Assembly: GCF_000196675.2 (NCBI RefSeq)
Contig: NC_015312.1
Coordinates: 6,092,501-6,156,500 of the forward strand
Source: Pseudonocardia benzenivorans CB1190
Lineage (GTDB): Bacteria > Actinomycetota > Actinomycetes > Mycobacteriales > Pseudonocardiaceae
Direction of reading: 5' to 3'
DNA: 64,000 nt
A program made the translations under genes and the position numbers. The notes beneath the pieces are model-generated. The model was given only the letters and a program-made list of their open reading frames with translations. It did no database searches and was not told the origin of the DNA. Positions 8,753 through 18,271 of this stretch are shown here, in pieces (position 1 is the stretch's first letter; each line of letters begins with the position of its first letter).

Positions 8753-10414
8753 TCAGTCGACCTCGGGCAACGCCGGGCCGAGCAGGTCGTCGGCGTCGAC
8801 GATCCGGTAGGCGTAGCCCTGCTCGGCGAGGAACCGCTGCCTGTGGGCGGCGTAGTCGGTGTCGAGGGTGTCGCGCGAGACCACCGAGTAGAAGTGCGCC
8901 TGCCGGCCGTCGCCCTTGGGCCGCAGCAGCCGCCCGAGCCGCTGCGCCTCCTCCTGGCGCGAGCCGAACGTCCCCGACACCTGGATCGCGACGGTCGCCT
9001 CCGGCAGGTCGATCGAGAAGTTCGCCACCTTGCTGACGACGAGCCGCTTGACCTCCCCCGCGCGGAACGCGTCGAACAGCGCCTCGCGCTCCTTGTTCTT
9101 CGTCGACCCCTGGATGACAGGGCAGTTCAGGGCCCCGCCGAGATCGTCGAGCTGGTCGAGGTAGGCACCGATCACCAGCGTCGGCTCGTCGGGGTGCCGG
9201 TCGAGGATCGCCTTGACGACGGGCAGCTTCGTCCGCGCCGTCGAGGCCATCCGGTAGCGCTCCTCCGCGTCCGCGGTGGCGTAGCCGAGGCGCTCGGCGT
9301 CGGTCAGCGTCACCCGAACCTCGATGCACTCGGCGGGCGCGATCCAGCCCTGGGCCTCGATGTCGCGCCAGGGGGCGTCGTAGCGCTTGGGGCCGATGAG
9401 GGAGAAGACGTCGCCCTCGCGCCCGTCCTCGCGCACGAGCGTGGCGGTGAGGCCGAGGCGACGACGCGACTGCAGGTCGGCCGTCATCCGGAAGACGGGG
9501 GCGGGCAGCAGGTGCACCTCGTCGTAGATGACCAGTCCCCAGTCGCGCGAGTCGAACAGCTCGAGGTGGCGGTACTCGCCCTTCGTCCGGCGGGTGATGA
9601 CCTGGTAGGTCGCGATCGTGACCGGCCGGATCTCCTTGCGCTCGCCGGAGTACTCCCCGATCTCGTCCTCGGTCAGGCTCGTCCGCGCGATGAGCTCACG
9701 CTTCCACTGCCGGCCGGAGACGGTGTTGGTGACGAGGATCAGCGTCGTGGCCTTCGCCTGGGCCATCGCCGCCGCACCGACCAGCGTCTTGCCCGCGCCG
9801 CACGGCAGCACGACGACACCCGACCCGCCCTGCCAGAAGCCGTCGACGGCCTCCTGCTGGTAGGAGCGCAGATGCCAGCCGTCCTGCGCCAGCGCGATCT
9901 CGTGGGCCTCGCCGTCGACGTAGCCGGCGAGGTCCTCGGCGGGCCACCCGATCTTGAGCAGGGCCTGCTTGAGGGGCCCGCGCTCGGACGGGTGCACGAC
10001 GACCGTGTCGTCGTCGATGCGCGCGCCGAGCATCGGCGCGATCTTCTTCTGCCGGAGGACCTCCTCCAGCACCGCGCGGTCCAGCGCCGTCATGACCAGG
10101 CCGTGGACCGGCGACTGCGACAGCTGCAGCCGTCCGTAGCGGCCCATCGTGTCGACGACGTCGACCAGCAGGGGCTGAGGCACCGCGTAACGCGAGTAGC
10201 GGACGAGGGCGTCGACGACCTGCTCCGCGTCGTGCCCCGCGGCCCGGGCGTTCCACAACGCCAACGGGGTCACCCGGTAGGTGTGCACGTGCTCGGGCGC
10301 GCGCTCCAGCTCGGCGAAGGGCGCGATCGCCGATCGGGCGTCGCCCGCCGCCGGGTGGTCGACCTCCAGCAGGAGGGTCTTGTCGGACTGGACGATGAGT
10401 GGGCCGTCGGGCAC
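8753..10414 (-). CDS. XPB/Ssl2-family DNA repair helicase
   Basis: A 553-residue superfamily 2 3'-to-5' DNA helicase, equivalent in length and context to M. tuberculosis Rv0861c (Ercc3). An N-terminal damage-recognition-like domain precedes the helicase core: Walker A LPCGAGKT near residue 205, the DEVH box near 298, LGLTATL, and motif VI QRLGRLLRPKG near 493. The long frame begins at 10486, but GTG 10414 has AAAGGA seven bases upstream and starts PDGPLIVQSDKTLLLEVDH as in homologues. The helicase-associated protein encoded at 18840-21092 is its usual neighbour; here the conservon lies between them. Confidence 0.92.
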   Translation of the reverse strand: MPDGPLIVQSDKTLLLEVDHPAAGDARSAIAPFAELERAPEHVHTYRVTPLALWNARAAGHDAEQVVDALVRYSRYAVPQPLLVDVVDTMGRYGRLQLSQSPVHGLVMTALDRAVLEEVLRQKKIAPMLGARIDDDTVVVHPSERGPLKQALLKIGWPAEDLAGYVDGEAHEIALAQDGWHLRSYQQEAVDGFWQGGSGVVVLPCGAGKTLVGAAAMAQAKATTLILVTNTVSGRQWKRELIARTSLTEDEIGEYSGERKEIRPVTIATYQVITRRTKGEYRHLELFDSRDWGLVIYDEVHLLPAPVFRMTADLQSRRRLGLTATLVREDGREGDVFSLIGPKRYDAPWRDIEAQGWIAPAECIEVRVTLTDAERLGYATADAEERYRMASTARTKLPVVKAILDRHPDEPTLVIGAYLDQLDDLGGALNCPVIQGSTKNKEREALFDAFRAGEVKRLVVSKVANFSIDLPEATVAIQVSGTFGSRQEEAQRLGRLLRPKGDGRQAHFYSVVSRDTLDTDYAAHRQRFLAEQGYAYRIVDADDLLGPALPEVD

Positions 10415-10544
10415 CGAGAGTCCTTTCGCACGCACAAGATGAGCCGGGCGGGCCTGCGACGTCGACGAACGGCGACAATCGGTCACTCCATGTGACCGGC
10501 GTCGATCGAGCGGCGGACGGGGAAAGCGGGCACCGACCTCGCGA

Positions 10545-10550
10545 TATACT
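10545..10550 (+). promoter_or_regulatory. Candidate -10 element for the conservon
   Basis: TATACT is unusually AT-rich for its surroundings and points toward cvnA, with a leader of about 330 bases. No clear -35 hexamer is at the standard spacing, so an activator or an alternative sigma factor is possible. Confidence 0.3.
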
Positions 10551-10617
10551 CCGCTGGCTCCGAAAGAGCAGACGTAAGCCGACGCGATCGTACCTATTCG
10601 GCGCCACAGCGGGCGTC

Positions 10618-10639
10618 CCCCGACACCCGCGTGTCGGGG
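10618..10639. repeat. Inverted repeat in the cvnA leader
   Basis: CCCCGACAC, loop CCGC, GTGTCGGGG: nine perfect pairs. It may be an operator or an RNA hairpin in the long untranslated leader of cvnA; no gene ends nearby, so an ordinary gene-end terminator is unlikely. Confidence 0.4.
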
Positions 10640-10890
10640 TCGCGCAGGTCACGTGGTCCAGACGGTCTCCCCCGTCCGGATGACCCACCAGAGAAGGCTC
10701 GACGGATCGACACGATGCTCCCCGTAGTCGCACGACGTCCCGGTTCCGGCATGCGCCGTCCACCCACCGCGGCGGACGCACAGCTCGGCTCTGTCCTCCG
10801 TCGACCACGCAACCTCTGTCGGGGGTCCGTGTCACCCTCGGACGGCTCGAACCACGTCTCGACGCAGACCGGCAGCAGGGAGTTCTCGAC

Positions 10891-13800
10891 GTGACCACCA
10901 CCGAGCGTGGCCCATCGCGGTCCGAACGGTTGAACCCACGCAACTGGAGCCTGTCGATCAAGCTCCTGATCGTCGGTCTGGTGCCCACCCTGCTGGCGCT
11001 CGGTCTCGGCGCGCTGCGCATCTCCGACCAGGCCGACGTGGCCGCCGGCCTCGGCCGGAGCAACGAGCTGCTGGCGGTCCGCGACCAGGTCGACGCGGCG
11101 GCCACCGCCATGCGCGCCGAGCGCGACGTCACCGTCCGCTTCGTGGCTGCGAACCGCACCGGCGACAGGGCCGCGGTCGACGCCGCGGCCGCGACCACCG
11201 ACGCCCAGCTGGCCAAGGCCGTCCAGGCCCTGCGCAGCACGGCCGACGACGACACCGGCGTCAGCCCCCAGTCGCTCGACGGCACCGAGGGGGCCCTGCA
11301 GGACCTGCGGCGCGACACCACGGGCACGGCACTGCCGACCGAGGGTGTCCTCAACCGCTACGGCGACGTCATCCAGCAGGTCGACGTCGTCGACCGGACG
11401 ATCCTGCGCCAGGTCGCGACGCCCGACGTCGCCGGCCTCACCGACGCGCTGACCGCGACCAACACCGCCGCCGAGCAGCTCGCGGTGCAGCACACCGTCG
11501 TCGCCGCGGCGATCGCCGCCGGCAAGGTCACCGAGTCCGACCTGACGACGGTCAACGCCACCGAGAGCGCCTACAACTCGGCGTACAACTCCTACCGGCT
11601 GGCGCTCACCCCCGAGCAGCTGCAGCAGTTCGGGACGTTCGGCACCGACCCCGCGAACACGGCCCGCAACCAGCTCCAGGCCGGGATCCTGCAGACGGCC
11701 CCGGGCAGGGCGCTGCCGACCGATCCCGCCGCGTGGGACGCCGCCTACACCTCGGTCGACGACGTGCTGCAGAAGTCGACGCAGGCCGTCGGCACGCAGC
11801 TCAAGCAGGACACCACGGCGGCCCAGGAGGCGGCCAGCAACCAGGCGGGCATCAACTCCGTCATCCTGATGCTCGGCCTGCTGCTCGGCATCGCGATCAT
11901 CGTCCTGCTGGCGCGGTCGCTGCTGAAGTCGCTGCGGCTGCTGCGCTCCAGCGCGCTCGACGTCGCGGAGCGGCAGCTGCCGGAGGCCGTCGAGAGCCTG
12001 CGCACCGGCGAGTCGCCCAACGCCAACGTCGAGCCGGTCCCGATCGACAGCCGCGACGAGGTCGGCCAGGTGGCCCGCGCGTTCGACGCCGTGCACGGCC
12101 AGGCCGTCCGCCTCGCCGCCGACCAGGCGGCGCTGCAGGCCAACGTCAACAGCATGTTCGTCAACCTCTCCCGGCGCAGCCAGGCCCTCGTCGAACGGCA
12201 GCTGCAGCTCATCGAGCAGCTGGAGAACAACGAGCAGGACCCCGACCAGCTGTCCAACCTCTTCCAGCTCGACCACCTCGCGACCCGTATGCGGCGCAAC
12301 AGCGAGAACCTGCTGGTCCTGGCGGGTACCGAGCTGAGCAAGCGCAACATCGCGCCCGTCCCGGTGGTCGACGTCCTGCGGGCGGCGGTCTCGGAGGTCG
12401 AGCAGTACCAGCGGATCGTCGTGCAGTCGCCGCCGACGGCCACGGTCGTCGGCCGCGCCGCGAACGACCTCGTCCACCTGCTGGCCGAGCTGCTCGACAA
12501 CGCGACGAACTTCTCCCCGCCCGACTCACAGGTGGTGCTGAGCAGCACGCGCACGGCCGACGGCTCGATCCTCGTCGAGATCGCCGACCGCGGTGTCGGC
12601 ATGGCCGAGCACGAGCTCACCGACGCCAACGAGCGCCTCAGCGGTCCCGCGCAGGTCGACGTCTCGGCGTCGCGGCGCATGGGCCTGTTCGTGGTCGGCC
12701 GGCTGGCGGCGCGGCACGGGATCGGCGTGCGACTCGGCGGGTCCGGCGCCGGCGGCCTGACGGCGTCGGTCGCGGTGCCCGCCTACCTGATCCCCGGTGC
12801 CGGTGGCGCCGGCTCGACGCAGAGCGGCGTCGGCGCCCTCCCGCCCGTCCCGTCGCAGCAGGGCGGCAACGGCGCGCCGCTCCCCGTCCTGCCCCAGCAG
12901 CTCACCCCCAACGGGCACGTCGTGCCCACCGGTTCGCTCGCCGACCTGGTCGTCGGCACCGACGGGACGACGATCCCGCCGCTGGAGACCGTCGACGGCG
13001 CGGCCAACGGCGCCGGCCCGGCGCATCGCACCAACGGCTCCTCCGCGCTCCCGTCGCGGCGGCCGGGCGCGAACCTGCTGACCGGGTCGCGCACCAACGG
13101 CCGCTCGCCCGGCGAGATGTTCGTGCCGAGCGAGCCCGCGGACGACGACGAGGAGTCCGGGCCCGAGGGCTGGGCGCTCGCCGGACCGGCGCCCGGCGCC
13201 CCGAGCGTCGTGCCCGAGCCCGCGCCCGAGCCGTCCTCCGGTCCCGACCCGGCGACCGGCTGGGCGCTGGCGGGCCCGGTCGTGCCCGAGGAGGAGCTGC
13301 GGGCCGCACACGGCTACGCGACCGCACCCGACACGGCGCCCGACGTACGCGAGTCGGCAGCCGACGCGCGCCCCTCGGGTCGTGGGTCGCGGACCCGCGG
13401 TGCGGCCGCCGCCGCCCTCGGCGGTGCCGCCGCCGCCATGGCGGCCCGGCGTCGTGCCCGCTCGGGTGAGCCGCTCGAGGCGCCCGGTGCCGGGGCCGAC
13501 GAGTCCGCTCACGCCGACGACGAGACCACCGCTGCCCGCGCGGCCGCCGCCTCGACGCAGGCACTGCCCCTGCGGCCGCGGCTGCCGGAACCCTCGCCCG
13601 CCCCGCAGAGCACCGAGGCGCCCGAGATCCGGATCGTCGGTCAGCGCTCCGATGCGCCGCCGCTCCCGCGCCGGGTCCGCCGTCCGATCGGGCCGGTGGC
13701 CTCCGAGGTCGTGCCGGTCGTGCCGACCGACATGAACGACGCCCCCGACGCCGCCGAGGCCCCCGGCGCCCCCGACTCGGGCGATGCCTCCGACGCGTCC

Positions 13801-16227
13801 CGCGAGGGGCAGGGCACGCCGACGACCGGTGCGACGGAAGCGGCGGCCACGACGTCCGACGCCGCCGCGACGGTCGCCGCCGACACCGCGGAGCAGGCCG
13901 AGGCCCGGGCGGACACGGACAGCAGCCGTCCGGCCACCTCCACCGAGGGCGCGGACCGACCCACCGAGGCCACGCCCGGCGGAGCCCTGCCGCGTCGCCG
14001 GCCGGGGATCGGGGAGGCGCTCGCCGCCGGCCTCGCCGGCGCCGCCGAGCCGGGTCGTCCCGCCGACCGCGCCGAGGAGACGGGCGAGGGCTCCGCCTCC
14101 GGGACCCGTACGTCCGACGAGCGCACGGCCACCCCGGCGGAGTCCGCGGCCGCCCGGACCGCGGCGGCCCCCGGTGAGCCGGAGACCGACCGGGCGCACG
14201 CCGACGAGACGAGCACCGGCGAGCCTCGTGTCGGCGCGACCGGCGCCCAGGACGCGACGGACGCCACGGAGAAGGCCCCCGCGGAGAACGCTGCCGAGGA
14301 GAACGCGACCGAGGAGCAGGCCACGCCTCCTGGTGCCACGGCTCAGGGCGCGACGACCGCGGCCGCGCGCGACGCCGGTGCACCCCGGCCCGCCTCCGAC
14401 GCGAGCCCGGCCCTTCCGGTGCGCCCACGACCCGCTCCCGAGGCCGCGCGTCCGGGATCGTCGGTCGACGGACCGGGCCCCTCGCTGCTCCCGAGGCGGA
14501 TCCCCGGCGCCGGGAACTTCGCCCGCCCCGCCGAGCAGCCCGGGTCCCGGGAGTCCGGCACCCGGCAGCCGATCGCGGAGACGCCGGTCGAGCAGGGCAC
14601 GTCGGCGCCGGCCGGCGCCGGGCAGGAGCGCCCCTCGCCGTCGCGCCCTGCGGCGTCCCAGCCCACTGCTCAGCCGTCGGTGGCCCGCCCGCCGTCCGCG
14701 TTGCCGCCCGCGCCGCACCAGCCGGCGGAACCCGCCGCGCGTCAGGCTCCCGGGGCGCCCGCGGACGCCCGGACCACGGGTGGGGCGGCGAGCGACCAGC
14801 CGCGCGAGACGCCTCGCCCGGCGGCCGCCACCGGTAGCCAGGCGGATGACCCGACCTCCGGTGACCCGGCCGCGGGTGGTCCCGCATCGGGCGGCACGAC
14901 CGGCACGCCGAACGTGGGTACCGCCGCTGCCGTCGCCGGCGCTGCTGCCGCTGCCGCGGCGGCCACCCGCAGCGACGCGGCGGTCTCGCCCGACGACCGG
15001 TCCGCCGACCGGCCCTCCGGCACCCGACCGGCCGGTGCCCAGCCCGCGGCCCAGACACCGACAGCCCAGACACCGCCGGCCCGGAGCCCCGGGGACGAGG
15101 CACCGGCAGGACAGGCACCGGCCACCGGCCCAGCCGCGGCCGACCGCCCGGGGTCCCCGGCGCCCGCCGCCGCGCACGCCCCGACCGGACCCGGTGCCGG
15201 CCAGCAGCAGCCGGGCGGCGGCCAGCAGCAGCCAGTCGTCACGCACCGCGGCCCGCAGCAGACCGGCCCGCAGCAGACCGGCCCGCAGCAGACCGGCCCG
15301 CAGCAGACCGGCACCGGGGAGCAGTCCGGCACCGGTCAGCAGCGGACCCCGGCCACCCCGCCGGCCCCCGGCGGCACCGGACAGCCCGGCGGCCCCGGAC
15401 AGCCCGGCGGCGTCGCGGGTGCACCACGCCCGGCGCGGCCCGTCCCGCCGCCCTACGGCCGACCGTCGCCCCGTCCGGTACCCCCGGCACCCGCGGCGGC
15501 CGAGCAGGCCGACGACGGGTTCTCGACGCCGATCTTCGCCGAGATCGCGTCGGCATGGTTCCGCTCGAACCGGCCGGTCCCGATCACCTGGGCCGACGAG
15601 GCCCCGCAGGACGGCGCCGCCGCACCGACGGGCCTCCCGTTCGACGCGGACCCGCTGCAGTCCGGGCCGCCGCCCGTCACCCCCGCCCGGCCGCCGAACG
15701 GTCGGCCCGGCACCGGGACGAGCCCCAACGGCGGCAACGGGTTCGGCGACGTCTTCGCCCCGGCGGGGGACACGCCCGCCGGCCCGAACGGGTCCGCGGG
15801 CACCGCGCAGGGCCCGGGTGGGCTGCCACAGCGCACCCCGGAGGGCGCGCCCGCGGGCACCGGCGCCCAGGACGAGTTCGCCAGCACCGCCGACGCCGGC
15901 TGGCAGGCCGCGGAACGCAACGCCGAGACCTCCGCCGGGGAGTTCACGGCCGCGGGTCTGCCCAAGCGGCGACCCCGGGCGCGGCTCGTACCGGGCAGTG
16001 CAGCAGGATCCGCCGTGCTTGCGTCGTCGACGTCGGAGCCTGCCGGAGACGGCGGGAGCCGGACGGCAGAGGCGGTTCGCGGCCGGCTGGCGAGCTATCA
16101 GAGAGGTATTCGGCAGGGCCGGGAGAACCGGCTCCGCCGGGAGCGTGAACTCGCCGAAGGCAGGATGGCGAGGAGCCCCGAGCCGCGGCCCGCGGGGGCG
16201 GGCACACAGGACGAGGAGACCAGGTGA
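10891..16227 (+). CDS. cvnA: Conservon sensor-kinase-like protein CvnA (nitrate/nitrite-sensor type) with giant tail
   Basis: First gene of a four-gene conservon, membrane receptor of a G-protein-like system. Helix 1 (about residues 22-42) and helix 2 (about 326-346) bracket an extracellular, mostly helical NIT-like sensor domain. A HAMP-like linker, a dimerisation segment (NLSRRSQALVERQLQL, near 425) that lacks an obvious phosphoacceptor His, and a HATPase_c domain (LLAELLDNATNFSPPD near 531, DRGVGM near 567) follow. Residues from about 640 to 1778 are a low-complexity Ala/Pro/Thr/Gly tail with short conserved-looking islands (EGWALAGPAPG, ALPRRRPGIGEALA, FSTPIFAEIASAWF) and a four-fold GPQQT repeat. 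CvnA proteins are usually around 1,000 residues or less. GTG start with AGGGAG upstream. Confidence 0.9.
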   Translation: MTTTERGPSRSERLNPRNWSLSIKLLIVGLVPTLLALGLGALRISDQADVAAGLGRSNELLAVRDQVDAAATAMRAERDVTVRFVAANRTGDRAAVDAAAATTDAQLAKAVQALRSTADDDTGVSPQSLDGTEGALQDLRRDTTGTALPTEGVLNRYGDVIQQVDVVDRTILRQVATPDVAGLTDALTATNTAAEQLAVQHTVVAAAIAAGKVTESDLTTVNATESAYNSAYNSYRLALTPEQLQQFGTFGTDPANTARNQLQAGILQTAPGRALPTDPAAWDAAYTSVDDVLQKSTQAVGTQLKQDTTAAQEAASNQAGINSVILMLGLLLGIAIIVLLARSLLKSLRLLRSSALDVAERQLPEAVESLRTGESPNANVEPVPIDSRDEVGQVARAFDAVHGQAVRLAADQAALQANVNSMFVNLSRRSQALVERQLQLIEQLENNEQDPDQLSNLFQLDHLATRMRRNSENLLVLAGTELSKRNIAPVPVVDVLRAAVSEVEQYQRIVVQSPPTATVVGRAANDLVHLLAELLDNATNFSPPDSQVVLSSTRTADGSILVEIADRGVGMAEHELTDANERLSGPAQVDVSASRRMGLFVVGRLAARHGIGVRLGGSGAGGLTASVAVPAYLIPGAGGAGSTQSGVGALPPVPSQQGGNGAPLPVLPQQLTPNGHVVPTGSLADLVVGTDGTTIPPLETVDGAANGAGPAHRTNGSSALPSRRPGANLLTGSRTNGRSPGEMFVPSEPADDDEESGPEGWALAGPAPGAPSVVPEPAPEPSSGPDPATGWALAGPVVPEEELRAAHGYATAPDTAPDVRESAADARPSGRGSRTRGAAAAALGGAAAAMAARRRARSGEPLEAPGAGADESAHADDETTAARAAAASTQALPLRPRLPEPSPAPQSTEAPEIRIVGQRSDAPPLPRRVRRPIGPVASEVVPVVPTDMNDAPDAAEAPGAPDSGDASDASREGQGTPTTGATEAAATTSDAAATVAADTAEQAEARADTDSSRPATSTEGADRPTEATPGGALPRRRPGIGEALAAGLAGAAEPGRPADRAEETGEGSASGTRTSDERTATPAESAAARTAAAPGEPETDRAHADETSTGEPRVGATGAQDATDATEKAPAENAAEENATEEQATPPGATAQGATTAAARDAGAPRPASDASPALPVRPRPAPEAARPGSSVDGPGPSLLPRRIPGAGNFARPAEQPGSRESGTRQPIAETPVEQGTSAPAGAGQERPSPSRPAASQPTAQPSVARPPSALPPAPHQPAEPAARQAPGAPADARTTGGAASDQPRETPRPAAATGSQADDPTSGDPAAGGPASGGTTGTPNVGTAAAVAGAAAAAAAATRSDAAVSPDDRSADRPSGTRPAGAQPAAQTPTAQTPPARSPGDEAPAGQAPATGPAAADRPGSPAPAAAHAPTGPGAGQQQPGGGQQQPVVTHRGPQQTGPQQTGPQQTGPQQTGTGEQSGTGQQRTPATPPAPGGTGQPGGPGQPGGVAGAPRPARPVPPPYGRPSPRPVPPAPAAAEQADDGFSTPIFAEIASAWFRSNRPVPITWADEAPQDGAAAPTGLPFDADPLQSGPPPVTPARPPNGRPGTGTSPNGGNGFGDVFAPAGDTPAGPNGSAGTAQGPGGLPQRTPEGAPAGTGAQDEFASTADAGWQAAERNAETSAGEFTAAGLPKRRPRARLVPGSAAGSAVLASSTSEPAGDGGSRTAEAVRGRLASYQRGIRQGRENRLRRERELAEGRMARSPEPRPAGAGTQDEETR
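15250..15309 (+). repeat. Four tandem copies of a 15-base unit inside cvnA
   Basis: The unit GGCCCGCAGCAGACC is repeated four times without change, encoding GPQQT four times. Perfect identity suggests recent expansion by slippage. Confidence 0.9.
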
Positions 16228-16646
16228 CCGCACCACAGACGCAGCCGAGCCGATTCGGATGGCTGGTGACGAACTTCGCCGAGCGCGTGCCCGGCGTCGC
16301 GCACGCGATCGTCGTGTCTGCCGACGGGCTGTTGCTGACGTCGTCGGACCGGCTGCCGCGCGACCGGGCCGACCAGCTCGCCGCCGTGTCGTCGGGGCTC
16401 GTGAGCCTCACGCAGGGCGCGGCGCGCTGCTTCGACGCCGGTGGCGTGGTGCAGACCGTCGTGGAGATGGACCGCGGGATCGTGCTGCTCATGTCGATCA
16501 GCGACGGCTCGTGCCTGTCGGTGCTCGCGTCGCCGACCTGCGACATCGGGCTCATCGGCTACGAGATGACGCTGCTCGTCGACCGCGTCGGCCAGCTGCT
16601 CACCCCGGAGCTGCGCGCCGAGCTGCAGGGCTCGTTCGGGCCCTGA
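16224..16646 (+). CDS. cvnB: Conservon roadblock/LC7 protein CvnB
   Basis: A 140-residue roadblock/LC7-domain protein (FAERVPGVAHAIVVSADGLLL, ... GSCLSVLASPTCDIGLIGYEM). In Streptomyces conservons this protein binds the CvnD GTPase and probably regulates nucleotide turnover. Its GTG start overlaps the cvnA stop by four bases, indicating translational coupling. Confidence 0.93.
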   Translation: MTAPQTQPSRFGWLVTNFAERVPGVAHAIVVSADGLLLTSSDRLPRDRADQLAAVSSGLVSLTQGAARCFDAGGVVQTVVEMDRGIVLLMSISDGSCLSVLASPTCDIGLIGYEMTLLVDRVGQLLTPELRAELQGSFGP

Positions 16647-16722
16647 CCCGACCGCACCAGGCAGGAGCGAGACGACCATGGCCCACCCGTCCGACGTCGA
16701 CAGCAGAGGTAGGTGAAACGCG

Positions 16723-17643
16723 ATGACCATCGGTCCCGACGACGAACGCCGGCAGTCCGACGAGCCGACCTTTGCCGACGTCAACGGGTACACGCTCGAC
16801 GAGGGTCCGGGGCAGTACCCGGACTACGAGGCGCCCGAACGCCGGTTCTGGACGCGAAAGCGCTCCGGCCCACGCCCGCCGTCGCCGTACCCGGCGCACG
16901 CCGAGGCCGGCCCCACCTGGGACGAGAACAGCGCGGTCCAGTTCCACGAGACCGACTGGCTCACCGGCCACGCGCCGGCAGGCGGCACCGTGCAGCGGCC
17001 GCAGCACAACGACGACGGCGACAGCACGTTCCTGTCGGGTTCGCCGACCATCGACGTGCCCCGGCACCGGCCGCTGCGCGCGCCCCGCAACGTGGCCGAG
17101 GTCCTCCGGCACTACACGGAGAACCCGCAGGCGGCGCAGCAGGAATCGCAGCCGGAACTGCCGCGGCTGTCGTCGTTCCAGCCGGCGGGCCCCCGCCCGT
17201 CGGTCCCGGAGCCCGCCACCGGCGGCAACGGGCACCAGCCCGACTCGGCGCCCACCGCGCCGATCGACATCCGCGGGGTCGGCGACTCCGAGGAGGTCTC
17301 GTCCGGGGCCTCCTTCGTGCGGCCCTACGCCTGGACCCGCGGCCGGACGCGGTCGGGCCTGGACCTCGCCATCGAGGCCCTGGTGTCGACCAGTCAGCAG
17401 GGTCGCAGTCAGCTCGGCCTGCTGCAGGTCGAGCACCGAGCCATCGCCGAGCTGTGCGAAGAGGCCCGATCGGTCGCCGAGGTGGCCGCGCTCATGTCGC
17501 TCCCCCTGGGTGTGGCGCGGGTGCTGCTGGGCGACATGGCGGGACTCGGCGTCGTCACGGTGCACCAGACCGCGAGCAGTGCCGGCGCGTCGCCGGATCT
17601 CGCGCTGATGGAAAGGGTGTTGAGTGGACTCCGTCGGCTCTAG
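16723..17643 (+). CDS. cvnC: Conservon DUF742 protein CvnC
   Basis: 306 residues. The first 190 are disordered and rich in Pro, Asp and Gly; the last 110 form the DUF742 winged-helix-like domain (FVRPYAWTRGRTRSGLDLAIEALV... RAIAELCEEARSVAEVAALMSLPLGVARVLLGDMA). CvnC is thought to be an adaptor in the complex and may bind DNA. DUF742 proteins are usually around 130 residues, so the N-terminal extension is unusual. Its end overlaps cvnD by 20 bases. Confidence 0.9.
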   Translation: MTIGPDDERRQSDEPTFADVNGYTLDEGPGQYPDYEAPERRFWTRKRSGPRPPSPYPAHAEAGPTWDENSAVQFHETDWLTGHAPAGGTVQRPQHNDDGDSTFLSGSPTIDVPRHRPLRAPRNVAEVLRHYTENPQAAQQESQPELPRLSSFQPAGPRPSVPEPATGGNGHQPDSAPTAPIDIRGVGDSEEVSSGASFVRPYAWTRGRTRSGLDLAIEALVSTSQQGRSQLGLLQVEHRAIAELCEEARSVAEVAALMSLPLGVARVLLGDMAGLGVVTVHQTASSAGASPDLALMERVLSGLRRL

Positions 17644-18220
17644 GCCACAGACAGTCGCGACGACGGCGACGATCTCGGCCAAGATCGTCGTCGCCGGTGG
17701 GTTCGGCGTGGGCAAGACGACCTTCGTCGGCTCGGTCTCCGAGATCGTCCCGCTGACGACCGAGGCCGTCATGACCGAGGCGAGCGCGGGCCACGACGAC
17801 CTCTCCGCGACCCCGAACAAGTCGACCACCACGGTCGCCATGGACTTCGGTCGCGTGTCCCTCGACTCCGACCTGATCCTGTACCTGTTCGGCACGCCCG
17901 GGCAGCACCGGTTCTGGTTCATGTGGGACGACCTGGTCCGGGGCGCGATCGGCGCGGTCGTCCTGGTCGACACCCGCCGGCTCGCCGACTCCTTCGGTGC
18001 GATCGACTTCTTCGAGGACCGCGGGCTGCCCTACGTCGTGGGCCTCAACGCGTTCGACGGGATGCTGCAGCACCGCATCGAGGACGTCCGCGAGGCGATG
18101 GCGATCGACCCGAGCGTCCCGATCCTCACCTGCGACGCCCGCAACCGCGAGTCGACGAAGCAGACGCTGATCTCGCTGGTCGAGCACGCGATGACGCAGC
18201 GGATGTCGGCCGCCCGCTGA
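17624..18220 (+). CDS. cvnD: Conservon small GTPase CvnD
   Basis: A 198-residue Ras/Arl-like GTP-binding protein. G1 is GGFGVGKTTF (about residues 25-34) and G3 is LFGTPGQHRF (about 89-98), with G4-like GLNAFD near 140. It completes the cvnABCD set: receptor, roadblock regulator, DUF742 adaptor and GTPase. In Streptomyces coelicolor such systems influence aerial growth and antibiotic production. GTG start inside the end of cvnC. Confidence 0.93.
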   Translation: MDSVGSRPQTVATTATISAKIVVAGGFGVGKTTFVGSVSEIVPLTTEAVMTEASAGHDDLSATPNKSTTTVAMDFGRVSLDSDLILYLFGTPGQHRFWFMWDDLVRGAIGAVVLVDTRRLADSFGAIDFFEDRGLPYVVGLNAFDGMLQHRIEDVREAMAIDPSVPILTCDARNRESTKQTLISLVEHAMTQRMSAAR

Positions 18221-18232
18221 GGCCCTGACGTC

Positions 18233-18271
18233 GTCCCCGCCGCCGCGCCCGGTCAGCGCGGCGGCGGGGAC
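18233..18271. terminator. Bidirectional terminator between cvnD and the kinase gene
   Basis: A perfect 16-pair stem (arms 18233-18248 and 18256-18271) with loop CCGGTCA. The last three bases of the loop are the stop codon of the minus-strand kinase gene, so the right arm encodes its final residues. Confidence 0.85.

Larger units (their letters stand above)
10415..10890. other. Divergent intergenic region, helicase / conservon
   Basis: 476 bases between the divergent XPB helicase and cvnA. It holds a TATACT -10-like hexamer on the plus strand and a nine-pair hairpin. I see no gene; the open frames have no ribosome-binding site. Confidence 0.5.

Noticed and set aside
15250..15309. Tandem repeats as a regulatory DNA element
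   Set aside because: The 15-base unit keeps frame and encodes GPQQT in the disordered tail of CvnA; slippage in coding sequence explains it.
12526..16236. 1,236-codon minus-strand frame opposite cvnA
   Set aside because: Gly/Arg-rich mirror of the Ala/Pro-rich cvnA tail with no domain and no ribosome-binding site.
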